This document shows, one piece after another, positions 38,606-48,374 of a stretch of DNA of 64,000 nt. The notes under the pieces were generated by a model that was not told the DNA's origin, ran no database searches, and saw only the letters and a list, made by a program, of their open reading frames with translations. This DNA comes from Pseudomonas sp. DG56-2 (GTDB lineage Bacteria > Pseudomonadota > Gammaproteobacteria > Pseudomonadales > Pseudomonadaceae): positions 2,434,501 through 2,498,500 of the forward strand of contig NZ_CP032311.1 in NCBI RefSeq assembly GCF_004803755.1, in the 5' to 3' direction. Numbering within the stretch: position 1 is the stretch's first letter; each line of letters begins with the position of its first letter. The position numbers and the translations under genes are program-made.

Positions 38606-40906
38606 ATGGTGCATCGTTTACTTGCCGGCGCATTCGCTCTGCTCATCAGCGGCGCAGCGTTTGGGCAAGCCCCCCAATCGAGCTCGGCTATTTCGTATAC
38701 CCGGGATGTTCAACCGATCTTCACCCAGAAGTGCGTGGCCTGCCACGCCTGCAACGACGCTGCCTGCCAGTTGAATCTGGGCAGTGCTGAAGGCGCTTCG
38801 CGCGGCGCTTCAAAAGTGCCGGTCTATCAAGGCGACCGCAGTACAGCCGTCGCGCCAACCCGGCTGTTCTACGACGCCCACAGCACCGAGGCCTGGCAAC
38901 GCAAGGGTTTCTATTCGGTGCTGGATAATCAGGGCAGCCAGGCTGCGCTGATGGCGCGAATGCTCGAATTGGGCCACAAGACCCCGTTGACGCCCAATGC
39001 CAAGCTGCCCGAAGACATTGTGTTAGGCCTTAACCGCAACAATATGTGCCCGCAGCCCGGTGAATTCGACGCTTATGCTGGCGCCCATCCAAAAGAAGGT
39101 ATGCCGTTGGCCGTCACAGGCCTCACCGAAGCCGAGTACCAGACCCTGCAGCGTTGGCTGGCAGCCGGTGCACCAGTGGAGAGCAACCCGATTCAAGCCA
39201 GTAGCACGGAAGCTGCGCAGATCGCCGATTGGGAAGCGCTGCTCAACCGTCCGGGGTCTACCGAGGCACTGGTGGGGCGGTGGTTATACGAACATTTGTT
39301 CCTCGCCCACATCTATTTCGTGGGTGGGGAGCCAGGGCATTTCTTCCAGTGGGTGCGTTCGCGAACGCCCAGTGGCCAGCCGATCGACTTGATTGCAACG
39401 CGTCGTCCCAATGATCCGCCGGGCACCGATTTTTATTATCGGCTGATGCCGGTACAGGGTGTGATTGTGCACAAGACTCACATCACTTACCCGATGGGCC
39501 CGCAAAAGCTCAAACGCGTCAAACAGCTGTTCTATAGCGGCGACTGGCATGCCAATGCGTTGCCAGGCTACGGCCCGCGTCACCGCGCCAACCCGTTTGA
39601 AACCTTCGAAGCAATCCCGGCCGTGGCGCGCTACCAGTTCATGCTGGATAACGCCGAGTATTTCGTCCGTACCTTCATTCGCGGCCCGGTTTGCCGTGGC
39701 CAGATTGCCACCGACGTTATTCGCGACCAGTTCTGGGCGCTGTTCCAGGAACCGGTGCATGATCGCTACGTGACTGATGCCGAGTACCGGGGCCAGGCGA
39801 CACCTTTGTTGGCCATGCCGGGCCAGATCGACGACGTAGGCAGCATCATCAGTCTGTGGCACGCCTATCGCGACAAGCGCAACGAGTACGAGAAGTTGCG
39901 CCGCGATACCTACGCGGAGATGCCAGCGCCGAGCTGGTCAACGTTGTGGGCCGGTAATGACAATGCCTTGTTGACGATTTTCCGCCACTTCGACAGCGCT
40001 TCGGTAACCAAGGGCTTGATTGGCGATGTGCCGAAGACTATCTGGCTGTTCGACTATCCATTGCTTGAGCGCACCTACTATCAGCTGGCGGTCAATTTCG
40101 ACGTTTATGGCAATGTCTCGCATCAAGCGCAGACGCGCTTGTACTTCGACTTGATCCGCAACGGTGCCGAGGTCAACTTCCTGCGCCTGATGCCAGCCGA
40201 TGCGCGTAGCGCGATCCTTGGCGATTGGTACCAGAACAGTGGCAAGGTCAAGATGTGGCTGGACTATGAGGACATCGATACCGACACCCCGACTGCACTG
40301 AAACTCGACGCATCTGACCCCAAACGTGATTTCGGCTTAAAGCTGATCCAGCGCACCGGCAGCCTCAACGCCGCGCCTGATCCAATCAACCGTTGCCAGG
40401 GTGCGTACTGCTCGCGACCACAGATGAACGAAGAGTTTCGTGGCGTCGAGCAGACCTTGAGTCGCCTGGTGTCGCGTCCGGCAGCCGGGCTCAAGGTTAT
40501 CGGTCAATTGCCCGAGGCGACCCTGTTGCGCATCGAAGACAAGAATGGCCAGCGTCTGGTCTACAGCCTGCTGCGCAACCGTGCTCACAGCAACGTTGCG
40601 TTCATGTTGGGTGAGGCTTACCGCTACCAACCGGGGCTGGATACCTTGACGCTGTACCCCGGAGTGCTTAGCAGCTATCCGAATTTTATGTTCAACGTGC
40701 CAGCAGCCGACGTGCCGGAGTTTGTCGAGGACCTGGAAGCAGCCCGTGACGACACTGGCAAATTCGAGCGCGTGGTCATGCGCTGGGGTGTGCGTCGTAG
40801 CCACCCGCAGTTCTGGCAGTACTTTCACGACCTCAGCCGCTATATCCAAGAGACTGAACCGGTGGAAGAGGGGGTTCTGGATATGAACCGCTACGAAAAC
40901 CTCTGA
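38606..40906 (+). CDS. cti: Fatty acid cis/trans isomerase
   Basis: A 766-residue periplasmic heme protein. The signal peptide (LLAGAFALLISGAAFG) is followed by a c-type heme site CVACH (Cys43, Cys46, His47) and a long isomerase domain. Cti converts cis-unsaturated membrane fatty acids to trans, rapidly lowering membrane fluidity under solvent, heat or metal stress. It is characteristic of Pseudomonas and Vibrio. The length equals that known for P. putida Cti. It is divergent from metH. Confidence 0.96.
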   Translation: MVHRLLAGAFALLISGAAFGQAPQSSSAISYTRDVQPIFTQKCVACHACNDAACQLNLGSAEGASRGASKVPVYQGDRSTAVAPTRLFYDAHSTEAWQRKGFYSVLDNQGSQAALMARMLELGHKTPLTPNAKLPEDIVLGLNRNNMCPQPGEFDAYAGAHPKEGMPLAVTGLTEAEYQTLQRWLAAGAPVESNPIQASSTEAAQIADWEALLNRPGSTEALVGRWLYEHLFLAHIYFVGGEPGHFFQWVRSRTPSGQPIDLIATRRPNDPPGTDFYYRLMPVQGVIVHKTHITYPMGPQKLKRVKQLFYSGDWHANALPGYGPRHRANPFETFEAIPAVARYQFMLDNAEYFVRTFIRGPVCRGQIATDVIRDQFWALFQEPVHDRYVTDAEYRGQATPLLAMPGQIDDVGSIISLWHAYRDKRNEYEKLRRDTYAEMPAPSWSTLWAGNDNALLTIFRHFDSASVTKGLIGDVPKTIWLFDYPLLERTYYQLAVNFDVYGNVSHQAQTRLYFDLIRNGAEVNFLRLMPADARSAILGDWYQNSGKVKMWLDYEDIDTDTPTALKLDASDPKRDFGLKLIQRTGSLNAAPDPINRCQGAYCSRPQMNEEFRGVEQTLSRLVSRPAAGLKVIGQLPEATLLRIEDKNGQRLVYSLLRNRAHSNVAFMLGEAYRYQPGLDTLTLYPGVLSSYPNFMFNVPAADVPEFVEDLEAARDDTGKFERVVMRWGVRRSHPQFWQYFHDLSRYIQETEPVEEGVLDMNRYENL

Positions 40907-40915
40907 AAGCGACCG

Positions 40916-40942
40916 CCGGGAAGGTCATCTGACCTTTCCCGG
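40916..40942 (+). terminator. Inverted repeat after cti
   Basis: CCGGGAAGGTCA (40916-40927) and TGACCTTTCCCGG (40930-40942) form a stem with one bulge, ten bases after the cti stop. A second CCCCGC/GCGGGG repeat follows near 40972-40989. No T-run is present, so intrinsic termination is uncertain. Confidence 0.45.
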
Positions 40943-41018
40943 CCACCTGCGGTCCGAGTCCTTGACATGGCCCCGCCTGCAAGCGGGGCTTGAGTAGGAT
41001 TCAGGCGCAGGTATCCGG

Positions 41019-42053
41019 ATGTTGTTTTCGCTTCAGGCTTTAAGGGCACTTGCTGCCTGGGTGGTGGTTTGCCATCACTTCATGCAAATCTTTTTCGACT
41101 TCCACGCCAGTGGGCCGATCGGCCGCTTTCTGGTTGAGCGCGGCGCGGTGGGGGTGGATGTTTTCTTTGTTATCAGCGGGCTGGTGATCTACCTCTCGAC
41201 CTGCGACAAGGTCATTGAACCCAAGCGCTTTTTGCTCAATAGAGCATTGCGCATTGTACCGGCCTATTGGTTTTACACGGCATTGATGGGCCTGCTGTTG
41301 CTGACTGCCCGACAGTGGATGCCGCACCAGGCTTTCGACCTTGAGCATTTCCTCTTGTCCCTGCTGTTCATCCCCGCGGAAAATCCCGGGGGGTATGGGC
41401 AGTACCCGACCTTGAACGTCGGCTGGACGCTGAACTACGAGATGTTTTTCTACCTGCTGTTCTCATTGGTGTTTCTGGTGCGTCAGCAGCACCGGTTGTT
41501 GCTGGTGGCAGCTGCGCTGTTGCTGGTCAGCGAAGTGCTGACCCGTGTCGGTTTGCTCAATCACTTCTACCGTAACAACATTGTCTATGAGTTTGTGCTG
41601 GGCATCGGCGTTGGCGTGCTTTATCGCCGGGGCTGGATTGCCCAGGGGGTGTGGCTGCCACTGGCAATCCTGTTGGCGGCGGGCGTGGCTATTCACTTTC
41701 TCGACGCCTCGCAGCGCTTGCTGCATTGGGGCTTGCCGAGTGCGTTGATAGTGCTGGCGTGTGTATCGCTGGAACCTTATTTCAAGGACAACCGCGTGCT
41801 CAAAGCCCTGGGCGATTGCTCGTATTCGGTGTACCTGGTGCATGTACTGGTGCTTTACGCCGGTTGGTTTGCCAGCCAACGGTTGCACTTGAATCCCTAT
41901 GCGGTATTCAGCGTGTGCGTGCCGTTGATTGCGCTGTTGTCCTGGGCCAGCTATCAGTTGCTGGAAAAGCGTCTTTACCGGCGTATGCGCGACTGGTTTG
42001 CGCCGCCGGCGGGGGCGCAGGTACCCGCAATGCTTTCCCGACATAATTACTAG
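41019..42053 (+). CDS. Acyltransferase 3 family membrane protein
   Basis: A 344-residue integral membrane protein with about ten hydrophobic segments. The N-terminus shows the family signature (LQALRALAAWVVVCHHF, GVDVFFVISGLVIY) with the catalytic-region histidines, followed by the conserved RALRIVPAYW motif. These enzymes transfer acetyl or other acyl groups to surface polysaccharides or antibiotics. The acceptor here is unknown. It sits between cti and nfuA. Confidence 0.9.
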   Translation: MLFSLQALRALAAWVVVCHHFMQIFFDFHASGPIGRFLVERGAVGVDVFFVISGLVIYLSTCDKVIEPKRFLLNRALRIVPAYWFYTALMGLLLLTARQWMPHQAFDLEHFLLSLLFIPAENPGGYGQYPTLNVGWTLNYEMFFYLLFSLVFLVRQQHRLLLVAAALLLVSEVLTRVGLLNHFYRNNIVYEFVLGIGVGVLYRRGWIAQGVWLPLAILLAAGVAIHFLDASQRLLHWGLPSALIVLACVSLEPYFKDNRVLKALGDCSYSVYLVHVLVLYAGWFASQRLHLNPYAVFSVCVPLIALLSWASYQLLEKRLYRRMRDWFAPPAGAQVPAMLSRHNY

Positions 42054-42101
42054 GACTTTGTTCGGCGGCCAGGTTGGCGTAAACTGCCGGCAAGTCTGTG
42101 A

Positions 42102-42695
<594 letters not shown>

Positions 42696-42709
42696 GGCTG
42701 TCTGTCTCT

Positions 42710-42744
42710 GCTCCTACCGCGAAGATGCACTCCCCGGTAGGAGC
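42710..42744. repeat. REP-like inverted repeat between convergent genes
   Basis: GCTCCTACC (42710-42718) and GGTAGGAGC (42736-42744) with a CGCGAAG core resemble the CGCGGGTAGGAGC elements scattered in Pseudomonas genomes. It fills the 52-base gap between nfuA and the LysR gene. Only one copy is seen in this window. Confidence 0.6.
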
Positions 42745-42747
42745 GGG

Positions 42748-43674
42748 CTAACGGCAGGCGCGCCAGGGTGCACCATTGGCAAATTTGCTCTCGATCCATT
42801 GCTTGAATGCAGTGGTTACGGCAGTGTTGAAGCGTGCACCAGGGCGAACCAGATAGACGCCAGCGTCATTGTCCAGTTGCCACTGCGGCAGTACCCGCTG
42901 CAGCGTGCCCCTATCCAGATCCTTCTTCATCAGCCAGTCGCCACCGGCGAAAATCCCGACCCCTGCTCGCGCCACGCCAAGCAGCGCTTCGTTGTCGTTG
43001 CTGTGCATCGAGCCCTGCACTTTTACGCTTTGCAATTCACCCCGGCGATAAAGGTGCCACTGTGGGTAGGAGCGTAGTTCGGTGAATCCCAGACAGTTGT
43101 GGCTCACCAGATCAGCGGGTGACTGCGGCTGCCCGTAGCGCTCCAGGTAGGCGGGTGAGGCGCAGAGGATGCGCTGGTGATCGCAGAGCTTGCGGGCCAC
43201 CAGTCGGCTGTCAGTCAGCTCGCCAATGCGAATCGCTGCATCAAAACCTTCGCCGATCAGATCGACAAAACGCTCCGAGTAGAGGGTTTCGACGGTGACC
43301 TGAGGAAAGGCCAGGGCAAACTCGGCCAGCATTGGACTGAGCCAGATTCTGCCCATGGATGACGGCAGTGCCAGGCGCAAGCGTCCTCTGACTTCGGTTG
43401 CACCCTTGGCGGCTTCTCGTTCAGCATCACTGATCAGGCTGGCTGCGTGTTGCAAGCGCTCCACCAGTCGCAAACCTTCGTCGGTAAAGCGCAACTGGCG
43501 GGTGGTGCGCTCCACCAGGCGTATTCCCAGGCGCTGTTCCATCGCACCCAGGCGTTTGGACAACACCGAAGGGTGGCGCTGCAGTAGTCGGCCAGCGGCC
43601 GCGAAGGAGCCTTGGGCAAAGAGCGCCAGAAGCGTACTTAGCTCGTCGGCGTGGCGGCTGTCGAACGGGTCCAT
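42748..43674 (-). CDS. LysR-family transcriptional regulator
   Basis: A 308-residue regulator: winged helix at about 12-70 (TLLALFAQGSFAAAGRLLQRHPSVLSKRL) and a periplasmic-binding-like effector domain (RGRLRLALPSSMGRIWLSPML, GFDAAIRIGELTDSRLVARKL). It belongs to the group with short DNA-contact helices that often control nearby oxidoreductases. It lies 29 bases downstream of the quinone oxidoreductase gene on the same strand, so the two may be one transcript. The effector is unknown. Confidence 0.9.
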   Translation of the reverse strand: MDPFDSRHADELSTLLALFAQGSFAAAGRLLQRHPSVLSKRLGAMEQRLGIRLVERTTRQLRFTDEGLRLVERLQHAASLISDAEREAAKGATEVRGRLRLALPSSMGRIWLSPMLAEFALAFPQVTVETLYSERFVDLIGEGFDAAIRIGELTDSRLVARKLCDHQRILCASPAYLERYGQPQSPADLVSHNCLGFTELRSYPQWHLYRRGELQSVKVQGSMHSNDNEALLGVARAGVGIFAGGDWLMKKDLDRGTLQRVLPQWQLDNDAGVYLVRPGARFNTAVTTAFKQWIESKFANGAPWRACR

Positions 43675-43703
43675 GTCGGTGCTGTGCCTCGCTCGGTTTA
43701 CGC

Positions 43704-44678
43704 TCAGGTAGTAAGGATGATCGCGCCTTGGCTGCGCCCCTGCTGCAGGTCGTCGTGAGCCGCGGCCACGTCGGCCAGCGGGTAGCGCTTCCAGATCCGC
43801 GGCTTGATGATACCTGCGGCCACCGCTGCCAGCACGTCTTGCGCACGGTCTTGATATTCCTGCGCCGTAGCGGTGTGCGCAGCCAGGGAAGGGCGGGTTA
43901 CGTACAGCGAGCCCTTGCTGTTCAGCGTACTCATGGCCAGCGGCTCTGGGGCACCAGAAGTCGCGCCGAACGACACCAGTACACCGCGTGGGCGCAGGCT
44001 GTCGAGCGAAGCTTGAAGCGATGCCCGGCCAACCGAGTCGTAGACAACGTCGACCTTATGTCCGTGGGTCAGGTCCAGTACCTGCGCGGCCAGTGTCGGG
44101 GCGTCGAATACTAGCACTTCGTCACATCCAGCAGCCTTGGCCCTGTCGAGGCTTTGAGCCTTGGACACCACGCCTATGACAAAGGCCCCGAGATGCTTGG
44201 CCCATGGCACCAGCAATTGGCCCAGTGCTCCAGCCGCACCATAGACCAACACCCGTGTGCCGGGGCCTACCGGGTAAGTGCTTTTGAGCAGGTATTGGGC
44301 GGTAATCCCTTTGAATAATACGGCTGCGGCCTCTTCGAAACTTATGTTGTCCGCCAGCTTGACCAGGCGCTCGGCTGGAAACAACCGAGCGCTGGCGTAG
44401 GCGCCGACTGGACCGGTGGCATAGCCCACGCGGTCACCGACTTGTAGCGTGCTCACGCCGGGACCCAGTGCGGTTACCGTTCCTGCGCCTTCCAGGCCCA
44501 GACCCGAGGGCAGGACAAGCGGGGCGTCGCCTTTGCGCTGGAGCAGGTCCAGAGGGTTGACGCCGATAGCTGCCTGTTCCAGCCAGACCTCTCCGGCGCC
44601 TGGTGCTTGCGCTGGCGATGAACGCAGCTGCATCACCTGTGGGGCGCCCGGTTGTTCAAGATAAACGTGCATGACCAT
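43704..44678 (-). CDS. NADPH:quinone oxidoreductase-like zinc-independent MDR protein
   Basis: A 324-residue medium-chain dehydrogenase: N-terminal GroES-like domain (GVNPLDLLQRKG, GLGLEGAGTV), then the Rossmann domain VLVYGAAGALGQLL, and DVVYDSVGRASL. It lacks the catalytic zinc ligands, as expected for quinone oxidoreductases. The ATG at 44678 has AGGA eight bases upstream; a second ATG lies two codons on. It reduces quinones or alkenals with NADPH; the exact substrate is unknown. Confidence 0.9.
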   Translation of the reverse strand: MVMHVYLEQPGAPQVMQLRSSPAQAPGAGEVWLEQAAIGVNPLDLLQRKGDAPLVLPSGLGLEGAGTVTALGPGVSTLQVGDRVGYATGPVGAYASARLFPAERLVKLADNISFEEAAAVLFKGITAQYLLKSTYPVGPGTRVLVYGAAGALGQLLVPWAKHLGAFVIGVVSKAQSLDRAKAAGCDEVLVFDAPTLAAQVLDLTHGHKVDVVYDSVGRASLQASLDSLRPRGVLVSFGATSGAPEPLAMSTLNSKGSLYVTRPSLAAHTATAQEYQDRAQDVLAAVAAGIIKPRIWKRYPLADVAAAHDDLQQGRSQGAIILTT

Positions 44679-44763
44679 GACTCAGTTCCTCGCGGTAGTA
44701 AGTGCTGCGTACGAGGATATTTATTGATTGGATCATCAGCAATTATATGAAAAAGCATTTCAA

Positions 44764-44782
44764 TGCTGCATGACATGCAGCA
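44764..44782. promoter_or_regulatory. Perfect 9-bp palindrome upstream of quinone oxidoreductase gene
   Basis: TGCTGCATG and CATGCAGCA flank a single A at 44773. The element lies 86 bases upstream of the oxidoreductase start and 14 bases past the stop of the other LysR gene. It could be an operator for the oxidoreductase or a transcript-end hairpin for the LysR gene. Confidence 0.5.
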
Positions 44783-44795
44783 ATCGGGGCCGTTT

Positions 44796-45665
44796 TCACG
44801 CACTCTGCGCTCGAGCCACCAGGTGCAGGAACGACGAAATGATCTGGCTGTTACAGCGTTCGGCGAGGCAGTACAGATAGGTTTCGGTATTCACTGGATT
44901 GCCACGAAAACGGATCGCCTTGAGCCGTGGGTCGGCAATGAACTCAGCCTCCGACACCACGCCAACACCGATCCCGCGTATCACCGCTTCGCGCAATGCC
45001 TCGCGGCTGCCTATCTCCATGACCACCCGCGGCGTGACATCGTCTGCGTGCAAGGCTTTCTCCAACGCCAGACGGGTGGTGGAGCCGCTCTCGCGGTGCA
45101 GCAGGGGCTGGCCTTGCAGGGCCTGCAGTGGGATTTCATCGAAGCGTGCCAAGGGATGGTCGGCGTGCGCGAACAGTAGTACGGGATGACGTGCATACAA
45201 CTGTGCGCTGAAGGCTGGATCGTCGTGCAGGCCGGCGAGTACGCCAACATCGGTAACGTAGTTTTCAAGGTCCGCCAACACCGAGGCTGAGTTGCCGACC
45301 TTGATCGACAGGTCGATCTGTGGGTACTGCTGACGATAGGCATCGACCATTTCAATGACATGGAAGGGCCCCACCGCGCCAATCTTCAATTGCCCGCGAT
45401 TGAGCTTGCCGGAATCGCGCAGCAGGTTGAACGCTTCAAGCTCCAGCACACCCAGTTGCTGGGCAATCGGCAGCAATTGGCGGCCGACCACTGTCAATTC
45501 GATGCGCCGTCCGCGGCGATGAAACAGTTCGACGTTGTAGTCGCGCTCCAGGGCCTGGATCTGCGTGGTCACGGTCGGCTGGCTCAGACCCAGGGCGCGA
45601 GCGCCGGCGCTGAAACTGCCCTGGCGGGCGACAGCAAGGAAGGTGCGCAATTTGGTGGTAGACAT
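44796..45665 (-). CDS. LysR-family regulator of the phosphonate-type transporter
   Basis: A 289-residue LysR protein: winged helix at about 5-62 (FLAVARQGSFSAGARALGLSQPTVTTQIQAL) and an effector domain with SGSTTRLALEKAL and GIGVGVVSEAEF. It is transcribed away from the phnD-like gene with a 113-base shared region containing a palindrome, the classic LysR target layout. PtxE-like regulators occupy this position beside phosphite or phosphonate transporters. The effector is not known. Confidence 0.9.
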   Translation of the reverse strand: MSTTKLRTFLAVARQGSFSAGARALGLSQPTVTTQIQALERDYNVELFHRRGRRIELTVVGRQLLPIAQQLGVLELEAFNLLRDSGKLNRGQLKIGAVGPFHVIEMVDAYRQQYPQIDLSIKVGNSASVLADLENYVTDVGVLAGLHDDPAFSAQLYARHPVLLFAHADHPLARFDEIPLQALQGQPLLHRESGSTTRLALEKALHADDVTPRVVMEIGSREALREAVIRGIGVGVVSEAEFIADPRLKAIRFRGNPVNTETYLYCLAERCNSQIISSFLHLVARAQSA

Positions 45666-45716
45666 CCATAGCTTCCATCAATGGTTTTGCAGGAAAACGC
45701 ATAGTGATTTGAAGCT

Positions 45717-45734
45717 GTGACTGTCACGTGACAG
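45717..45734. promoter_or_regulatory. Palindrome and Pho-box-like site in the LysR/phnD region
   Basis: CTGTCACGTGACAG at 45721-45734 is a perfect 14-base palindrome. Read on the minus strand, 45734-45717 gives CTGTCAC-GTGA-CAGTCAC, a near match to the PhoB direct-repeat box CTGTCAT-N4-CTGTCAT. It lies 45 bases upstream of the phnD-like start. Either LysR or PhoB binding would fit; both are inference. Confidence 0.5.
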
Positions 45735-45778
45735 CCCTAGTGTGGAGCGACCTAAACAACACCTGCAGGAAGTCCTCC

Positions 45779-46648
45779 ATGAACCCGTTTGCCAAACTGT
45801 TGCGTTTGACCGGCTTTGGTCTTTTGCCCTTGTTGGCCTGTACCCAGGTTTCTGCACAGTCGTCACTGAGCATCGGCCTGATTCCCTCCGAAGACTCCCA
45901 GGCCATGATCGAGAGCAGCAAGCAGGTGCTGGCAGATCTGGAGCGTCAGTTGGGCATGCCGGTCAAGCCGTTCGTGGCTACTGACTACAACGGTGTGATC
46001 GAAGCATTGCGCGCCGGCAAACTTGATGTCGCTTACCTGGGGCCGTTCTCCTATGTGCTTGCCCATCAAGTGGCGGGTGTCGACGCTTTCGCCGTGGCCG
46101 TCACCAAAAAGGCCGGCAAGAGCGCCTATCGCAGTCAGATCGTGGCGCGCAAAGACAGTGGTATCGAGCAACTGAGCGACCTCAAGGGACATACCTTCGC
46201 CTTTGTCGACCCAAGTTCGGCCTCTGGCCATTTGTTCCCCAAGGCAGGCCTGGAAGCCGCCGGCTACCAGCCGGAAAAGTTGTTTTCACGGGTGATTTTC
46301 TCCGGCTCCCACGATGCCAGTATTCTTGCCGTCGCCAATCGCAAGGTGGACGCCGCAGCGGTAGCCGACCGTATCTACGCTTCTGCTGTGGCCCAGGGAC
46401 AGGTCAAGGCGGACGACCTGCAGATTGTCTGGTCGTCGGCCGATATTCCCGAATCACCCATGGTCTGGCGCCAGAACCTGGACCCGGCATTGAAGCAAAA
46501 GCTGGCGGCCGCCATGGCCAATATCAAAGATGTGCCTTGGGGCGATCAGGGGCTGCTCAATGGCTTTCAACCCACCACCGACGCCGCTTATGACGTGGTG
46601 CGCGATACCGCCAAAGTGCTCGATCTCGACTTGCGGAGCATGAAATGA
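45779..46648 (+). CDS. phnD: Phosphonate/phosphite ABC transporter substrate-binding protein
   Basis: A 289-residue PhnD/PtxB-type binding protein. The signal peptide (LTGFGLLPLLACTQVSAQ) is followed by SLSIGLIPSEDSQAM, PFVATDYNGVIEALRAGKLDVAYLGPFSYVLA and FVDPSSASGHLFPKAGLE, the typical family blocks that contact the phosphonate. The ATG at 45779 begins MNPFAKLL; the frame is open 51 bases earlier without a signal. The stop overlaps phnC in an ATGA. Ligand could be phosphonate, phosphite or a related oxyanion. Confidence 0.93.
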   Translation: MNPFAKLLRLTGFGLLPLLACTQVSAQSSLSIGLIPSEDSQAMIESSKQVLADLERQLGMPVKPFVATDYNGVIEALRAGKLDVAYLGPFSYVLAHQVAGVDAFAVAVTKKAGKSAYRSQIVARKDSGIEQLSDLKGHTFAFVDPSSASGHLFPKAGLEAAGYQPEKLFSRVIFSGSHDASILAVANRKVDAAAVADRIYASAVAQGQVKADDLQIVWSSADIPESPMVWRQNLDPALKQKLAAAMANIKDVPWGDQGLLNGFQPTTDAAYDVVRDTAKVLDLDLRSMK

Positions 46649-47442
46649 TCCGCATCCGCGCACTACGCAAAGACTACGGCGACAACCCGGTGCTCAAGGG
46701 CATCGACCTGGACATCGGGGCGGGCGAGTTCGTCGTGGTGCTGGGTCAGTCCGGTGCTGGCAAGTCGACCTTGCTGCGGTGCATGAATCGCTTGGTGCAG
46801 GCAGACAGTGGTGAGTTGCAGATTGGCGCAATCGACGCCATGGGCGGCGAACGTCCGCGCGAGCTGCGCCGGCAGGTGGCAATGATCTTTCAGCATCACA
46901 ATGTGGTGCCGCGCTTGTCGGTGCTCAAGAACGTATTGACCGGGCGCCTGGGGTCACTGTCGACCCTGGCTTCGGTGTTGCAGTTGTTCAGTCGCAGCGA
47001 CGTGGCTCTGGCGCTGAACTGCCTGCAACACGTCGACCTGCAGCACAAGGCCGAGGCACGTACCGATTCGCTTTCGGGTGGTCAGCGTCAGCGCGTGGGG
47101 ATTGCCCGAGCGCTGGCACAACGGCCAAAGGTGATTCTCGCCGATGAGCCGGTTGCCAGCCTCGACCCCAAGACGGCTCGCAGGGTGATGCAGTACTTGC
47201 GCGATGCGACGCGAGAGTTGGGCATTACCGTGGTGTGCAATCTCCATCAAGTGGACCTGGCCGAGGAATTTGCTGATCGCATTGTCGGCTTGGCGCATGG
47301 CCGATTGGTGTTCGACAGCCATCATGAACGCCTCGATGAGGCCAGCCTGCAGCGAATCTACCCGCAACTCGAACGTCTCGACGATGAGCAGGTTGTACCG
47401 GCAATGGCGCGGTTGCAACTGCAAGGAGGGCTTGCACGATGA
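46645..47442 (+). CDS. phnC: Phosphonate-type ABC transporter ATPase
   Basis: A 265-residue ATPase with Walker A GQSGAGKST near residue 37, signature LSGGQRQRVGIARAL, Walker B VILADEP and a switch histidine in VCNLHQVD. These match PhnC-type ATPases. It overlaps the binding-protein gene upstream and the permease gene downstream by four bases each (ATGA), so the transporter is produced as a coupled unit. Confidence 0.95.
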   Translation: MIRIRALRKDYGDNPVLKGIDLDIGAGEFVVVLGQSGAGKSTLLRCMNRLVQADSGELQIGAIDAMGGERPRELRRQVAMIFQHHNVVPRLSVLKNVLTGRLGSLSTLASVLQLFSRSDVALALNCLQHVDLQHKAEARTDSLSGGQRQRVGIARALAQRPKVILADEPVASLDPKTARRVMQYLRDATRELGITVVCNLHQVDLAEEFADRIVGLAHGRLVFDSHHERLDEASLQRIYPQLERLDDEQVVPAMARLQLQGGLAR

Positions 47443-48263
47443 ACAATCTGCCGTCGACATACCGTTGGCTGGTCAGCACCCCCGATACCGCACGCGGCTG
47501 GTTGGTCACCGGCGCCTGGGTGCTGCTGGCGGTGCTGGTGCTGCACTGGAGTGCCCAAGGTACACAATTGAGCTGGTCGGAATTGAGCAGCGGCTTGCCG
47601 CAGATCGGCGACTTTCTGGCGCGCTCCATGCCACCGGACCTGAGCATTCTGCCGCGCCTGTGGCAGCCCGCGGTAGAGACGTTGCAAATCGCCTTGTGGG
47701 GAACACTGTTGGGGATTGTCTTCGCCATACCCCTGGCATTTCTCGCCGCGCGCAATCTGCAAGGCAATCGTTGGCTGTATGCCGGTACCCGGCAACTGCT
47801 CAATGTGATTCGCAGCATCAACGAGTTGATCCTGGCCCTGGTGTTCGTTTCGGCAGTAGGCCTTGGGCCGTTTCCCGGTGTATTGGCGTTGGCGCTCCAC
47901 GGGGTCGGCATGCTCGGCAAGTTCTTCGCCGACAGCATCGAAGAGATCGACCAGGGGCCAATTGAAGCGCTGCAGGCCACCGGTGCCAGACCGCTGCAGG
48001 TGATCGTCTTCGGCGTCATCCCGCAAGTGATCACCGCCTGGATTGCGGTGGTGCTGTACCGCTTCGAAGTCAATCTGCGTTCGGCAACGGTGCTGGGCAT
48101 GGTCGGGGCAGGGGGGCTGGGGTTCGAGTTGGTCAGCAGCCTGAAATTGTTCAAATACCAGGAAACCGCCACCTGCATCATTGTCATCACCCTGATGGTC
48201 GTGGCTGCTGATCTGCTTTCCAGTCGCCTGCGCCGCCGTATCCAGGGCGATAACCGTCACTAG
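47439..48263 (+). CDS. phnE: Phosphonate-type ABC transporter permease
   Basis: A 274-residue inner-membrane protein with about six hydrophobic segments. The EAA loop coupling to the ATPase is visible (EALQATGARPLQVIVFGVIPQVI), as is GTLLGIVFAIPLAFLAARNL. PhnE family by sequence. The start overlaps phnC. The next gene, an iron alcohol dehydrogenase, follows after 111 bases on the same strand. Confidence 0.94.
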   Translation: MNNLPSTYRWLVSTPDTARGWLVTGAWVLLAVLVLHWSAQGTQLSWSELSSGLPQIGDFLARSMPPDLSILPRLWQPAVETLQIALWGTLLGIVFAIPLAFLAARNLQGNRWLYAGTRQLLNVIRSINELILALVFVSAVGLGPFPGVLALALHGVGMLGKFFADSIEEIDQGPIEALQATGARPLQVIVFGVIPQVITAWIAVVLYRFEVNLRSATVLGMVGAGGLGFELVSSLKLFKYQETATCIIVITLMVVAADLLSSRLRRRIQGDNRH

Positions 48264-48374
48264 CCCTGCGCCGTTATCGGTTCAACCAATGCAAGCCTTA
48301 AACCAATCGATTTGAGCGAATGTTGTTAGGCCACGACTATGTCCCCAGCCAGAACAACAATAAAGGAAACCGCT

